In this document: positions 9,801 to 18,841 of the stretch, one piece after another
Layout of the letters: the number at the start of each line of letters is the position of its first letter
Numbering within the stretch: position 1 is the first letter of the stretch
Source of the DNA: Zancudomyces culisetae
Lineage: Eukaryota > Kickxellomycota > Harpellomycetes > Harpellales > Legeriomycetaceae
Length of the DNA: 23,132 nucleotides
NCBI GenBank assembly: GCA_001969505.1
Contig: LSSK01001908.1
Location: forward strand, 1-23,132
Direction of reading: 5' to 3'
Translations under genes and position numbers: made by a program
The notes under the pieces: model-generated
Seen by the model: the letters and a program-made list of their open reading frames with translations, nothing else
Databases searched by the model: none
Told to the model about the DNA's origin: nothing

Positions 9801-12800
9801 TCAACAAACCAATTCCTAGGCCCAGAAAGGCGGAAAAGACAAATAGAAACAACAAAGATGTGGTTTCAAAGTATTTTATGCTGAACACAGCACTGGATAT
9901 GGTTCTAGCCTCAGCAGATTTGGATCCAACACGCCCACTGACAGGAATTTTCGACGATGACTTTATTATCGCAAAACGAACTTTTGCTGAGCACCATAGA
10001 CGGTCAATTATTCAACAAAGCAAGGGTCCTCTTAGTCCAACCATAGGTAAAAGACCAATATTGAATGCTAATCCTAATTCTAGTACAGGTATTAGTGGTC
10101 TAAAAAAAACGAGTTTTAGCGGGCGGTACGCTAATGGCCAATATGGGAACATGGGTAGTAGTCAAAGTACGATTGCCGAAGAAAATTCCACTTTTGATCA
10201 ACCGGATAAAGAGTGCACAGATATTAGAAAACTGGGCGGGGAACAAACAAAGCAACTTGAGCAGCAACAACAGGACGAATCAAAAGCAGATACAGATGAT
10301 GTTGATATGGAAGAAATACTGAGAAAAATGGAGGAATATAACAACATGTTGGAGCAATCAAGTCACAGTGTTTTGTCACTTTCACCCACTGGTAATAATA
10401 CCTACAGCAACAGCAGTAGTGGCAGGAGTACAGATAAACACAGCAGCAGCAGTAGTAGCAGAAACAGTACTAACAGCATTGCTGCTCGTGAAAACAAGCT
10501 ACAAAAAATTGTTCCTGTAAGCACCGACATCAGTGGAAACGAACGGCTAATCAAAGAAATAGAGGGCGAATCGACCCCTGATGAATTCCAGAGCCTGCTA
10601 AAGAAAATGGATGAATATAACAAAGTTGTGATGGAGTCGAAGTCACGGTACAACAAGCGGTTATCACGCGCGTTGTTACATACTCAAGATGGAATGATTC
10701 AATCATTCTTCCCATCAAATGATACTATGCCAGCTTTGGGTCCATCAAAACTTGGACAAAACACAAACGGCTCCGAGAGTCGCCGTGTGGAAAGAGGAAC
10801 GGCTGTGAAAGAAGTTGGTAAGTTTAGCGGCTTTGGGAATTTGTATGGTCCTGGAGCAAGCAGAGAAATTCAAGTAAAGCCGGTGAAAAAGAACGAGGTG
10901 TATAGTAGTTCAAATCAGCAGCAATTAGATGCAATGTTGAAGAATATGGAGATGTACAACTCGGCTCTACAACGAATCCAGAAGCGCGCCGAAAACAAAG
11001 AAAAGGCGAAATATGAACAGGCACTGGAGCTAGTAAACAAATTGGAAGTGCAAAACACCACCATTTTAAAGCGTCAAAATCCCCTTGTACCTTCGGGTTC
11101 AGCTGTGGAACCACATAGAAGACCAAGTGCTATGCCCGATTTAAAACTAAACGATTCGCTGAAGAAACTGCTGTTAGCTAAAACTACCAAGACTTTCATC
11201 TCTAGAGATAAGAGGTATCAAAAGCCACCATCCCTTGAACCTATTTTCAAGACATCAACTCAGTCTCCCCTATCGCACCCACAACCAGCTCTGCAAAATA
11301 ATACGGACGGTCGGAGAAATATTCCGACTATTTCTACCGCCAGTACCACCACCATGGCAGCAGAAAAAAAATCTCCCAGTACTACCAACCCTAATGGTGT
11401 AAAATATAAATACCACTCTGGTTTGCCTCTTCCTGTTATAGAGGAGCAACCTTCTCTTATTGTAGAAACCACTGTAAAGGAGGAGTTAATATACTCGCAG
11501 TCAGCTACCAACACCAAAGCCAACACCAAGCCCAAGAGCAAAAAAAGCACTGATCTTGATATTAGCATAAACACTAATATCCATGACAATAACTATGGCT
11601 ATGATGCTATTTCAGAAGACGAAAGCAGTTCTTCTATTGCTGATTTCGACCTTTACCAAAACTTTGAGTCTGATCAATCTGACCTTGAGGACTCTACGCC
11701 TTATCAGCATGGCGATCTCGGTAGCATTAATCCCATTTCTTTCTCACCTATTTCTAGTACAACCACTCGTAGTACTCGTTCCCACTCCCAGTCATATTCC
11801 CGACAGTCTCTTGCTGCTGGGAATGACGATATTGACCTCGCTTCCTCCTCCCTTTTATTTTCCAAAAATTTAGGCTCTGAACTGTTTTCCGATGACCATG
11901 ACGATAATCCTCTATCTTCTTCTGCCATTGAAATCGACAACTTGTTAGAGGAAGCCCATTTACTCACGAACGCTTTCCAGTTACCTGCAAGCGATGATCA
12001 TGGTAAAGATGATGTTGATACTACTGCTCTTGTTGATGCTACTACTACCACCACCACCACCACTCCTACTCCCCTTCCCCTTCCCCTTTCCCCTCCTAAA
12101 ACCAGTACTTCATCTACTTCTGTAAAACCCTCAACCTCACTAAAACCTACAAATTCTACAAAACATAAAAAAGCTACAAGCTCTACATCAGCAGACCCTC
12201 CCAGTCAGAGCTTAGCCGAAAATCTAAGTATTCTCTCCAAAAAAGGAACCCAAAATCCCAAAAAATCTACACTTGGGGCTAACCCCACTCCTGGTGCATT
12301 CGGTTCGCCTATTGGCAGCGCCACCAATCTTACTTCATTTACACCCATTGTTAAATTGGCTGAAAGTCACAACAACCAACCCTCTCACCCTTCTCATTCA
12401 CCTAATTCCTCCTCTCGACACAACAAATCCTTTTTGGGACGCAGCAAGTCTATTCTGACTCCTGCAAGAAACAGTTCTGACATTTCTAGGAAAAATTCAA
12501 TCAGCTCAACCAAACCCAAACCCAAAAAGCCCATGATCCAACATCTACACATGGCCAACAACCCAAATTTTAACGAGGATGTTGCACCTAGTCTTGAGCC
12601 CAGGGAAAGTTGCTCTGCGGATACCGCCACCCATTCAAAGAAGTTTTATAAATTTGCCATGGATGACCAGGTGGCTCCTGCTCGTTCTTCAACCTCTCAT
12701 TCCAATGCTGCTCGCAGCCCCCTTGACCATGCATCCCCAGCAGCCACTATTGCGACCACATCTGCTTCCATAACCACTAAGACCAACACCCGACCTTCCG

Positions 12801-12898
12801 TGGATGTATACAATGATGAGCAAGATTCCAACCCTAAGAAATTCAATTCTTCAAGATTAAGAAGAACTATTAAAAAACTGCCTTTTTTCAAATCATAG
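6851..12898 (+). CDS. NAK (Ark/Prk-type) pseudokinase with very long disordered tail, 2015 aa
   Basis: Kinase-like domain at residues about 140-412. It matches the NAK family (AAK1, Ark1, Prk1, Akl1) across its length: the MH..SPALVH lead-in, NYVLAGLGN, ADVWLLGTLLY, KSPFQ, and LREDPRERAS near the end. Lys173 (VLKH) and the alpha-C Glu189 remain, but HRD reads HIN (267-269), the catalytic-loop Lys is Ile271, DFG reads GLG (287-289), and the glycine loop is SEGLLST. Phosphotransfer is therefore very unlikely. Family members regulate endocytic coat and actin proteins, so a scaffold role there is inferred. The tail is acidic and charged to about residue 1000, with a Pro/Arg motif PIPRPRK (987-993). 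It then holds three related motifs (about 1153-1169, 1246-1263, 1359-1374), poly-Ser, poly-Thr (1731-1738) and a Pro-rich run. It ends basic (RLRRTIKKLPFFKS). The frame is uninterrupted, so it is not a decayed gene. Relatives are about 640-1100 aa. AATAAA at 12976 may be the poly(A) signal. Confidence 0.88.
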   Translation: MAPGKEEDKTNENDNTRRKFKWDSKVVARIENLNQAAAAKQFKQTTFSAPNKSPIYQVKNRINKYAANVEGAQIFSSGGNRTENVNLYEKRNPYTRREQGSIRKLNEAKNKSIELVQKKEKIAYFPPTRVFSTGEKLTVSGVVYCINEKISEGLLSTVYLVTAIEEKRKYVLKHTNVIDSVSQERLENEIKYLNLFKNNPRFAQLNSVEMEGKSAYIILEYYEGSGKLEKMGSKDSIENKEVEILENFQKICEILEYMHDLSPALVHINLITGNIFEVGNGNYVLAGLGNVKTSEECEAIMSFEELQQFKDRVRTFLPLEYCPPELVNRDSSVQIGKQADVWLLGTLLYGMSFGKSPFQGISEFEILNAQYVIPKESGYSKGFINLFQLMLREDPRERASVKKIRENVAEMLVSTILAKGKSQDVQGNVSDERIGLNKFYKKRNEATESREKRQRGKFKAKSRLELNEKRTQKQQHLYEEDNVYTTSSKEDFDSGVEFRSNEEIQCKEEQKDQQLAAESVKDENVSETVEMSQIDDEKWNMDKDDTYSQDAKILKEMISDSAKRSVFGSVRRKSTHKRKKHSEQRQHNNNEYEREVEDMYTAEEFLKVLVDNDEVDEDRSVNYQDSTNQVEDQEQDERSEESIPEITVDDELFMKSVSSTKEKEEEKEKEEVMVVVEEENKEREAIVPVKENTKENNQEVYELQENSDKAKCEAENSVREELGGDETVEIMQRQVAVKKIFEAESKDTVKQAASKNEKIHEKIHKPEGVHEKYEMHELEEVCVVVTEKNQDDIGKLVLAPEVQDNERDQSKSDEKQQFQDSVEEDNGDVIVKHATDGVLNASLEEPVTEPEPETLKNTFNDKNVERRNFVDGGDNIIENKNANNESVVYTKRMEKNLLDSATTRESDKTKKDEISAGIEIELIQQEASLAETKGEKYGIEEEILIPAQLRSGVEKKQGEPEKEGVTEETKTIGELMASEVPEIFNKPIPRPRKAEKTNRNNKDVVSKYFMLNTALDMVLASADLDPTRPLTGIFDDDFIIAKRTFAEHHRRSIIQQSKGPLSPTIGKRPILNANPNSSTGISGLKKTSFSGRYANGQYGNMGSSQSTIAEENSTFDQPDKECTDIRKLGGEQTKQLEQQQQDESKADTDDVDMEEILRKMEEYNNMLEQSSHSVLSLSPTGNNTYSNSSSGRSTDKHSSSSSSRNSTNSIAARENKLQKIVPVSTDISGNERLIKEIEGESTPDEFQSLLKKMDEYNKVVMESKSRYNKRLSRALLHTQDGMIQSFFPSNDTMPALGPSKLGQNTNGSESRRVERGTAVKEVGKFSGFGNLYGPGASREIQVKPVKKNEVYSSSNQQQLDAMLKNMEMYNSALQRIQKRAENKEKAKYEQALELVNKLEVQNTTILKRQNPLVPSGSAVEPHRRPSAMPDLKLNDSLKKLLLAKTTKTFISRDKRYQKPPSLEPIFKTSTQSPLSHPQPALQNNTDGRRNIPTISTASTTTMAAEKKSPSTTNPNGVKYKYHSGLPLPVIEEQPSLIVETTVKEELIYSQSATNTKANTKPKSKKSTDLDISINTNIHDNNYGYDAISEDESSSSIADFDLYQNFESDQSDLEDSTPYQHGDLGSINPISFSPISSTTTRSTRSHSQSYSRQSLAAGNDDIDLASSSLLFSKNLGSELFSDDHDDNPLSSSAIEIDNLLEEAHLLTNAFQLPASDDHGKDDVDTTALVDATTTTTTTTPTPLPLPLSPPKTSTSSTSVKPSTSLKPTNSTKHKKATSSTSADPPSQSLAENLSILSKKGTQNPKKSTLGANPTPGAFGSPIGSATNLTSFTPIVKLAESHNNQPSHPSHSPNSSSRHNKSFLGRSKSILTPARNSSDISRKNSISSTKPKPKKPMIQHLHMANNPNFNEDVAPSLEPRESCSADTATHSKKFYKFAMDDQVAPARSSTSHSNAARSPLDHASPAATIATTSASITTKTNTRPSVDVYNDEQDSNPKKFNSSRLRRTIKKLPFFKS
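10301..10978 (+). repeat. Three copies of a motif like (I/L/M)L(K/R)(K/N)M(E/D)xYN in the pseudokinase tail
   Basis: The copies read EEILRKMEEYNNMLEQ (near residue 1154), FQSLLKKMDEYNKVVMES (1246) and LDAMLKNMEMYNSALQ (1359). Shared positions are L, K/R, K/N, M, acidic, Y, N, then a hydrophobic pair. Spacing is about 93 and 113 residues. Each would form a short amphipathic helix. Confidence 0.8.
12071..12093 (+). repeat. C-rich tract, four C4 runs within the pseudokinase CDS
   Basis: Three CCCCTT units and a final CCCC, with one extra T, encode the Pro/Leu run near residue 1741. The opposite strand has four G4 runs separated by 2-3 A, a textbook quadruplex pattern. Confidence 0.7.
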
Positions 12899-13568
12899 TT
12901 TTGTTTTGTTATCCAAGATTTAGCCTTATTTTATCCCCATTGGTAAATCATATTGCATTCAATGCAGGTTAAACCAATAAACGTATCATTTTAGATTTCC
13001 AAAGCTTTTTTGTTTTTTCCACCCCATTAAAATTTCAAATTCAGCAAATTTGTAGCAATGGTATTAAACGCTATAAGCCTATTCGCTCTGGCAACAAATA
13101 CTTGGGCTTTCAAAGCTGTTTCTATAGTTTTACATTACAATTGCATACTTCATTGTTGATTTTGGTGGTAGTGTTGATTGAAGAAGAGTAGAAGACTGCG
13201 AATCAAAGCGAGGAAGAATGTGGTGCTTTATTTTTTTTCATGGTACAACTGGAAGCAGAATTCCTCAGGGTCACATGTAATTTGTCCCAAGTCCAAAAAA
13301 CAATGTCTATTTAGCACTTTTTAATTGGAGCTATATACTTTATTTCTTCTACAGTTTTTCTCTTTGTGAATTTTATATATCTAATAAACTTTATGAATTG
13401 GAAAAGAAACTAGGATACGAATGCAACATTAAATGTCCAAGATTCCTCAAGAATAATTCAAATTCCATAACTTTATTTTGAGAAAAAAAGCAAAAACAGT
13501 GGTAGATTCGATTCCAAAAAAACCAAAACAATACATAAGAAAAAAGTTAAATTAAACCAAGTCAAACA
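12899..13568. other. Intergenic region between pseudokinase and SEC18
   Basis: It contains the 3' end of the pseudokinase (AATAAA at 12976), a small dyad TGCATT-C-AATGCA near 12953, and the SEC18 promoter with TATA-like sequence near 13332 and 13375 and an A-rich leader before the ATG. A 33-codon hydrophobic frame at 13058-13159 is not convincing. Confidence 0.5.
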
Positions 13569-16500
13569 ATGAGTTTCAGAGCAGGCGGCGGCCCAGAAGG
13601 GGCACAAGGTAGCGGTGTATATTCGAGAGTACACCAAGGCGATGAGATGGAACATTCAAAATCCAATACAGCCTCATCTCCAACACAGAGATACCACCAA
13701 CCATCATTCTCATCCACTGTTCCATCTTCACGCAAAAACACCTACACTGGCAGTGGCGCCCCATCAACGAGGCCACCGATCCGTGCTAAAGTTTCCAAGT
13801 GTCCCAACGAGGCACTAGCACTCAAAAACCTGCTAGCAGTAAGCAGCCGAGACTTTAAAGCTTCAACCAAATATGTCAAAGTGAATGAGAATTATATATT
13901 TAATGCAGTTGCTACAGACGACCTAGATGCAGGGCTTATTGGTCCAAGCAGAATCCATCGAACATGGGCCCAACTTTCTTTGTACCAGGATGTGCTTGTT
14001 GAATTGTTTGACCCACTTGCTATTGACGAGGATGTTTACTTGGATAGTATGGATATTGAGGTAAATAAAACGACAAGAAATTTCATTTCTATACAAGCCT
14101 GAATATTTTACATACATACATTGATAGTTATTTATATATTTGAGCTTGGTATACACCACACGATTACAACTAATAATAATTTATAAGTCCCTTCCTCCAG
14201 GGTTTTGGCAAATAATTAAGAAAAGAAATAACATTTCGCTTTTGGACACTTTTTAGATTGGTCTTTTTTCGAAGGCTCAGGAATTTAGGGACAAAATTCT
14301 CTCCGAAGAGCTGGGCGACGTTGTATTAAAGGTATGGATACTTATAAAAATATATTTGAGTAATTTTTCTCTCAACAACTCGTACATGCATTAATAGCAC
14401 ATTTTGGAATCGTATTAAAAGTTTACTGTATGGAAATAGGCATTTAATGAACAAGTGTTTACCGTTGGTCAGGTAAGCATTTTATATATATAGTAATATA
14501 AGCAAAATTGATAGTATTAAGGCGTATAATCCATCAAGAGAAGCATGCTAATCTAGAAAATAGAGAATAAATATAAAATTACGATAAACTAAATCCAAAT
14601 AGCAATTTGTCTTTGATTATCGCGGAGTAAACTTAAAGGGGACGGTCACAAATATTGAGCTCATGCAGTACAAGGGTCTGCTTAAAGATAAAGATATAGT
14701 AAGTGCTCACCATGCTCCCGAGGGTAGAGCAGGGGGGAAAATGAGAGATTTTGGAATTCTTACCACTCACACGCAGATTTGTTTTTCCAGGGCCTCAGAT
14801 TCACAAATCCAGCTTGTTGGCTCAAAGAAAAAGTAAGAAATACCTGAAAATCAACGTATAACATATATTAAAGATATTCAGGATGGTGTAATGATTTACT
14901 AACAGCAAGGTATTATGTGATATAGTCGGGCGGCGAGCAAAATCATTCAACCAGATTTCAAGTTTGAGGACCTGGGAATCGGAGGGCTGGATGAAGAGTT
15001 TAGTAACATATTCCGACGTGCGTTTGCGTCACGAATATTTCCACCGGAAATTATAGAAAAGCTAGGGATCCAGCATGTGAAGGGAATACTACTATTTGGA
15101 CCACCCGGAACGGGAAAGACATTGATGGCGCGGCAAATCGGAAAAATGCTGAATGCAGTTGAACCAATTATAGTTAATGGACCAGAAATCCTCAACAAAT
15201 ACGTTGGGCAGTCTGAGGAAAATATTCGAAAGCTGTTTGGGCCAGCAGAGAAGGAGTATAAAGAGAAAGGAGAGGACAGTCAGTTGCATATAGTGATATT
15301 TGACGAGTTGGATGCGATATGTAAGCAAAGAGGATCAAAGAACGACGGAACGGGGGTTGGTGATTCGGTAGTGAACCAGTTGCTGTCGAAAATAGATGGA
15401 GTTGACCAGTTAAACAATATATTGTTGATTGGAATGACTAACCGAAAGGACTTGATCGATGAAGCGTTGATCAGACCTGGGCGGTTGGAGGTTCAGATTG
15501 AGGTTGGATTGCCAGATGAGGCCGGACGGCTGCAGATTTTGAAGATTCATACGTCAAAGATGCGTGAAAATAACCTTTTGGACACCAGAGTTAATTTTGG
15601 AGAGTTGGCCAAGCTTACACGCAACTTTAGTGGTGCGGAAATAGCTGGACTGGTTAAATCGGCGTCTTCGTATGCATTTAATCGGCATATCAAGGTGGGT
15701 AGCGGAACGGGCATTAAGGCCGACCTAGATAGCTTGGAGATCACTATGGAGGACTTTCTGGAGGCTCTCAATGAAGTCAAAGCTGCATTTGGTACTTCTG
15801 AAGAGGAATTGTCACAATGCGTACAGAATGGAATCATTTTTTACGATCCGAGTGTCAGCAAGCTGCTAGAGGACGGCAAACTATATACCGAACAGGTTCG
15901 AAACAGCGAGCACTTCCCAATTGTTTCTGTATTGCTACATGGTGACCAAGGGTCTGGAAAGACAGCTTTGGCCGCAACCTTGGCTATAGAAAGTGGATTC
16001 CCGTTCTGCAAGCTTGTTTCACCCGAAGGTATGGTTGGCTATTCAGAAAACGGCAAAATCAACGCGCTCAACAAGGTATTTGCTGATTCGTACAAGTCTC
16101 CCACCAGCGTAATAGTTGTTGATGATATCGAGCGATTGTTGGAATATGTTTCCATAGGCCCTCGTTTCAGCAATGCGATTCTACAAAATCTGTTGGTCCT
16201 ACTACGTAAGCACCCACCAAAGAACCATCGTCTGTTAGTATTGGCCACTACAAATCAAAAGCACATTCTCGACGAAATGGGCTTCTCCAGTGTGTTTGAT
16301 GCCCAGATATTCGTGCCTCAAATACGCTCCTGGAATGGTGTAGATCTTGTATTGGAAGGAACAGATCTGTTTCCCAATAAGCAAGACAGAAAGGGCGTCA
16401 TTTCGGCGCTGCAGGATGATCAAACTCGCTCCGCCAGGGATGCTGGTGGCATGTTTGGTGCAGAAGATATGGGTATAAAAACCAAGTTGGACTTGGCTGG

Positions 16501-16615
16501 AAACACCAATAGTTTGAAAATTGGAATCAAGAAACTACTTATGCTTATTGAGACTGCTAGGCAAGACCCCAATACTGCTGAGAGGTTTACCAACTTGATG
16601 ATGGACTACTACTGA
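13569..16615 (+). CDS. SEC18: Vesicle-fusing ATPase Sec18/NSF, five exons, 839 aa
   Basis: Sec18/NSF is the hexameric AAA+ ATPase that, with alpha-SNAP (Sec17), takes apart cis-SNARE complexes on all secretory and endocytic membranes. Join: 13569-14060, 14257-14331, 14440-14472, 14603-14832, 14926-16615; phases 0, 0, 0, 2. The N domain (about residues 70-275) has [23 protein letters not shown] and GILTTHTQI, matching yeast and human NSF. D1 has Walker A GPPGTGKT (335-342), Walker B IFDELDAI (Asp403, Glu404) and the [16 protein letters not shown] region. D2 has Walker A GDQGSGKT (616-623) and VVDDIERLL (Asp676-677). The C-terminal part keeps [13 protein letters not shown]. At 839 aa it is longer than Sec18 (758) or human NSF (744). 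About 60 residues of Ser/Gly-rich N-terminal extension and an insertion of roughly 30-40 residues before the D2 end (around [14 protein letters not shown]) account for this. The S. cerevisiae gene has no introns. Confidence 0.96.
14061..14256 (+). other. SEC18: SEC18 intron 1
   Basis: 196 bp, donor GTAAAT, acceptor TTTTTAG, phase 0 between MDIE and IGLFSKAQ. Earlier AGs at 14210 and 14220 would bring in stop codons, so 14256 is the usable acceptor. Confidence 0.85.
14332..14439 (+). other. SEC18: SEC18 intron 2
   Basis: 108 bp, donor GTATGG, acceptor AAATAG, phase 0 between DVVLK and AFNEQVF. Confidence 0.85.
14473..14602 (+). other. SEC18: SEC18 intron 3
   Basis: 130 bp, donor GTAAGC, acceptor AAATAG, phase 0 between FTVGQ and QFVFDYRG. 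The preceding exon is only 33 bp. Confidence 0.85.
14833..14925 (+). other. SEC18: SEC18 intron 4
   Basis: 93 bp, donor GTAAGA, perfect branch TACTAAC at about 14897-14903, acceptor ATATAG, phase 2. It rebuilds [14 protein letters not shown], matching the linker before D1. Confidence 0.92.
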
Positions 16616-16788
16616 GTTTCTGTTGTTTTTTCTTCTCCGCCCTTGATAAAATGCGTGCTTTTTCTTTTTTATATAAATGGCTGGTTTATTATCATTTTTT
16701 CTATTGTTCATTATAATCAATACCACGAGTAAATTTATGGTTATTACTATGTATGGAAACGTGTACTGATATGGTCTTATAGTGTGGT
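16616..16788. other. Short convergent intergenic region
   Basis: Shared 3' region of SEC18 (plus) and the aldehyde dehydrogenase (minus), 173 bp and T-rich. The two transcripts may overlap at their tails. No RNA gene seen. Confidence 0.6.
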
Positions 16789-18390
16789 TCAATAGCTTGG
16801 GTCAGATATCACACTTCTGGGTGCAGTATAGCTGTCCATGACTTCGCTACCTAGCTCTCTTCCAATTCCACTATTTTTGAATCCTCCAAACGTAACGTTA
16901 GCAGGGGTATAGTTATATGTATTCACCCAGATTGTTCCCGAATGCCTCATTTTGCGAACAAAGTGGTTGATTGTCTTTGTATTGGACGAGAAAATGCCTG
17001 CCGCCAGTCCAAACGGAAGCTTTGACTCGATCGCTATTACCTCATCCAAGTGCTCAAATGGCTTCATTACAGTTAACACTGGTCCAAAGATTTCTTCTTT
17101 CGCTACTTTTGCTGATTGATCTGCGTTAACGAGTATAGTTGGCTCGATAAAATTGCCATTGCAGTTACCATCCTTTCCAGAATATGCTCGACCTCCTATT
17201 AGACATGTAGTCTCTCCGCTGCTAGTGGAGTGATTGATGTAATCCAAAATCTTATTGTACTGGTTTCTATCGATCACAGGCATAACAGAACTTTTGTTGA
17301 TATCTACTGCATCCATTGTATTTACCAACTCCTCCGTCTTTTCTTTTAGCTTGGAGATAAATTCTGGATATATTCCCTTTTGTACGTATAGTTTCGATCC
17401 TGCGCTGCAGTTTTGGCCAGCATTTGCAAATATTCCCTGAATTACGTGATAAACAGTGTTATCCAAGTTAGCCACACTATCATCCATCACAACCACGGGG
17501 CTTTTTCCTCCCAATTCCAGGGTTAGGTGCTTGAATGTGGAAGAATTTGGAGATGATGTTGCATTGGCTGCTGCGTTCTGCACAGCCTTTCCGCCATTAA
17601 CGGAGCCCGTAAAACTAATCTTATCAACGCGATCATCAACCACCAACGTATTCCCTGCTTCCACGCCACCCGTAACTACATTAAACACACCGCTTGGGAA
17701 TATCTGATGGTCGTTAATAATCTGTGCCAAAAACAGCGCACTAAGCGGTGTTTGCGGTGCAGGTTTAACAATAACTGTGTTTCCTGCCGCAAGTGCAGGT
17801 GCGATCTTCCAAGCAACTAAATTCAACGGATAGTTAAAACTGCTGATCATCCCACACACACCTAGAGGTTCGCGGATATTGTACACGTCCAGCGCCGTGT
17901 TTGTTTGAAAACTCACATGTTTTCCGTGTACTTTGTCTGCATATCCCGCATAATGTCTAAATAGGTTTACACAGTCCTTAATCTCATCCTCAGCAACTAC
18001 ATATGGCTTTCCTGTGTTTACGCTTTCTAAATATGCCAAGTCCTTCAAATACCGATCTTCGACCACAGCACCTAGCTTCAATAGCGCATCACGGCGTTGG
18101 TTTCCGTCATATACGTTATACCAGGGACCTTCATCAAACGCTATGCGGGCTTCAGCGATTGCATTTGTCATATCATCCTTTCCCGCTTCTCCAACTTGGG
18201 CTAGTACTGATTGATCTGCTGGGCTAATGACTTTGTGTAATTTTCCGCTCAGTACAGGAACAAATTTTCCACCATAGTATAGTGTGCCTGGCGATTTTAA
18301 AATGTTTAGCGCTGAATTCATGCTTTTTGAATTCCTTATAGTTGTAGTTTTCGTGTGGAGTAGAAATAGTGCTGTTGTGCAATTGATCAA
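16789..18390 (-). CDS. NAD(P)-dependent aldehyde dehydrogenase, ALDH9/betaine-aldehyde type, 533 aa
   Basis: The enzyme oxidises an aldehyde to the acid with NAD(P)+. Visible active-site parts: Asn186 (SSFNYPL), Lys209 (VIVKP), FTGSV at 260-264, general base Glu292 (LELGGKSP), nucleophile Cys328 (GQNCSAG) and Glu433 (KEEIFGP). KPAPQTP and NTYNYTPANVTFGGFKNSG resemble ALDH9 and betaine aldehyde dehydrogenases (KPSPFTP, NNYNVSPVELPFGG), which favours a trimethylaminobutyraldehyde or betaine-aldehyde substrate. That substrate is inferred. Oddities: the usual Pro-Trp before the Asn is Ser184-Phe185, and a Ser/Asn-rich insertion of about 8-10 residues (275-286) precedes the Glu292 motif. The N-terminus is basic and hydroxylated up to a second Met at residue 24 (nt 18321), so the longer form may carry a mitochondrial targeting sequence and the shorter form would be cytosolic. 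It is convergent with SEC18 and divergent from the serine hydroxymethyltransferase. Confidence 0.92.
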   Translation of the reverse strand: MINCTTALFLLHTKTTTIRNSKSMNSALNILKSPGTLYYGGKFVPVLSGKLHKVISPADQSVLAQVGEAGKDDMTNAIAEARIAFDEGPWYNVYDGNQRRDALLKLGAVVEDRYLKDLAYLESVNTGKPYVVAEDEIKDCVNLFRHYAGYADKVHGKHVSFQTNTALDVYNIREPLGVCGMISSFNYPLNLVAWKIAPALAAGNTVIVKPAPQTPLSALFLAQIINDHQIFPSGVFNVVTGGVEAGNTLVVDDRVDKISFTGSVNGGKAVQNAAANATSSPNSSTFKHLTLELGGKSPVVVMDDSVANLDNTVYHVIQGIFANAGQNCSAGSKLYVQKGIYPEFISKLKEKTEELVNTMDAVDINKSSVMPVIDRNQYNKILDYINHSTSSGETTCLIGGRAYSGKDGNCNGNFIEPTILVNADQSAKVAKEEIFGPVLTVMKPFEHLDEVIAIESKLPFGLAAGIFSSNTKTINHFVRKMRHSGTIWVNTYNYTPANVTFGGFKNSGIGRELGSEVMDSYTAPRSVISDPSY

Positions 18391-18479
18391 GCTTTATCTT
18401 TATTATTTCCTAAAGTAATTTAAAAGTACACTAAAACTGTACCTTTTCAATAAAATAGTATCGTTTCAAGGCTGTTTTC

Positions 18480-18512
18480 GGGAGGAGGGAGACGGAGGGG
18501 AGGGGAGGGGAG
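18480..18512 (+). promoter_or_regulatory. G-rich tract with tandem AGGGG (STRE-like) and quadruplex potential
   Basis: Three adjacent AGGGG units follow two GGG runs, about 90 bp upstream of the aldehyde dehydrogenase start. AGGGG is the core bound by Msn2/Msn4-type stress regulators in yeasts (known), and another CCCCT lies at about 18530. The run also fits a four-stranded G-quadruplex pattern. Confidence 0.6.
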
Positions 18513-18841
18513 AAACCTGAGTGCAATACCCCCTAGCTTTCATGTTTATTCTCAGATTTACCACATTTCAACATCTGGTGTATTTTCTACCCTTGAAGTA
18601 GCTATTTTTGCTCCTGTTTCATGTTTCAATTAGTTTTTGCTGTAATACAAAAAATGATCTAAAAGCACTGCTGATTGTTATCAGGTCAGTTGGTTCTTCT
18701 CTATTAAATGGCTAGTTGTTTGCAAAAAGCACACAAAAAATTCGACTAACTATACTCTAGCATGGTTAAAACATAGTATTATATACGTAAAACTCTTTGT
18801 CCTTGATGTTGTGTTTACAGATAATCGGATCCCATTTCTTT

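Noticed and set aside
9274-9888. 204-codon open frame on the minus strand inside the pseudokinase gene
   Set aside because: Antisense shadow of a purine-rich, Glu/Lys-coding region; its Ser/Phe/Leu-rich product is typical of such shadows.
12071-12093. CCCCTT repeats as an interstitial telomere
   Set aside because: They lie in frame in a Pro/Leu-coding run, are only about four units long and are not repeated elsewhere as a terminal array.
13058-13159. 33-codon hydrophobic peptide between pseudokinase and SEC18
   Set aside because: Short, no recognised family and close to a poly(A) region; chance is the simplest explanation, though tiny ER proteins of this size exist.
14699-14704. GTAAGT at 14699 as a SEC18 splice donor
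   Set aside because: The frame reads through without stops into GILTTHTQI, which matches the N domain of Sec18, so it is coding sequence.
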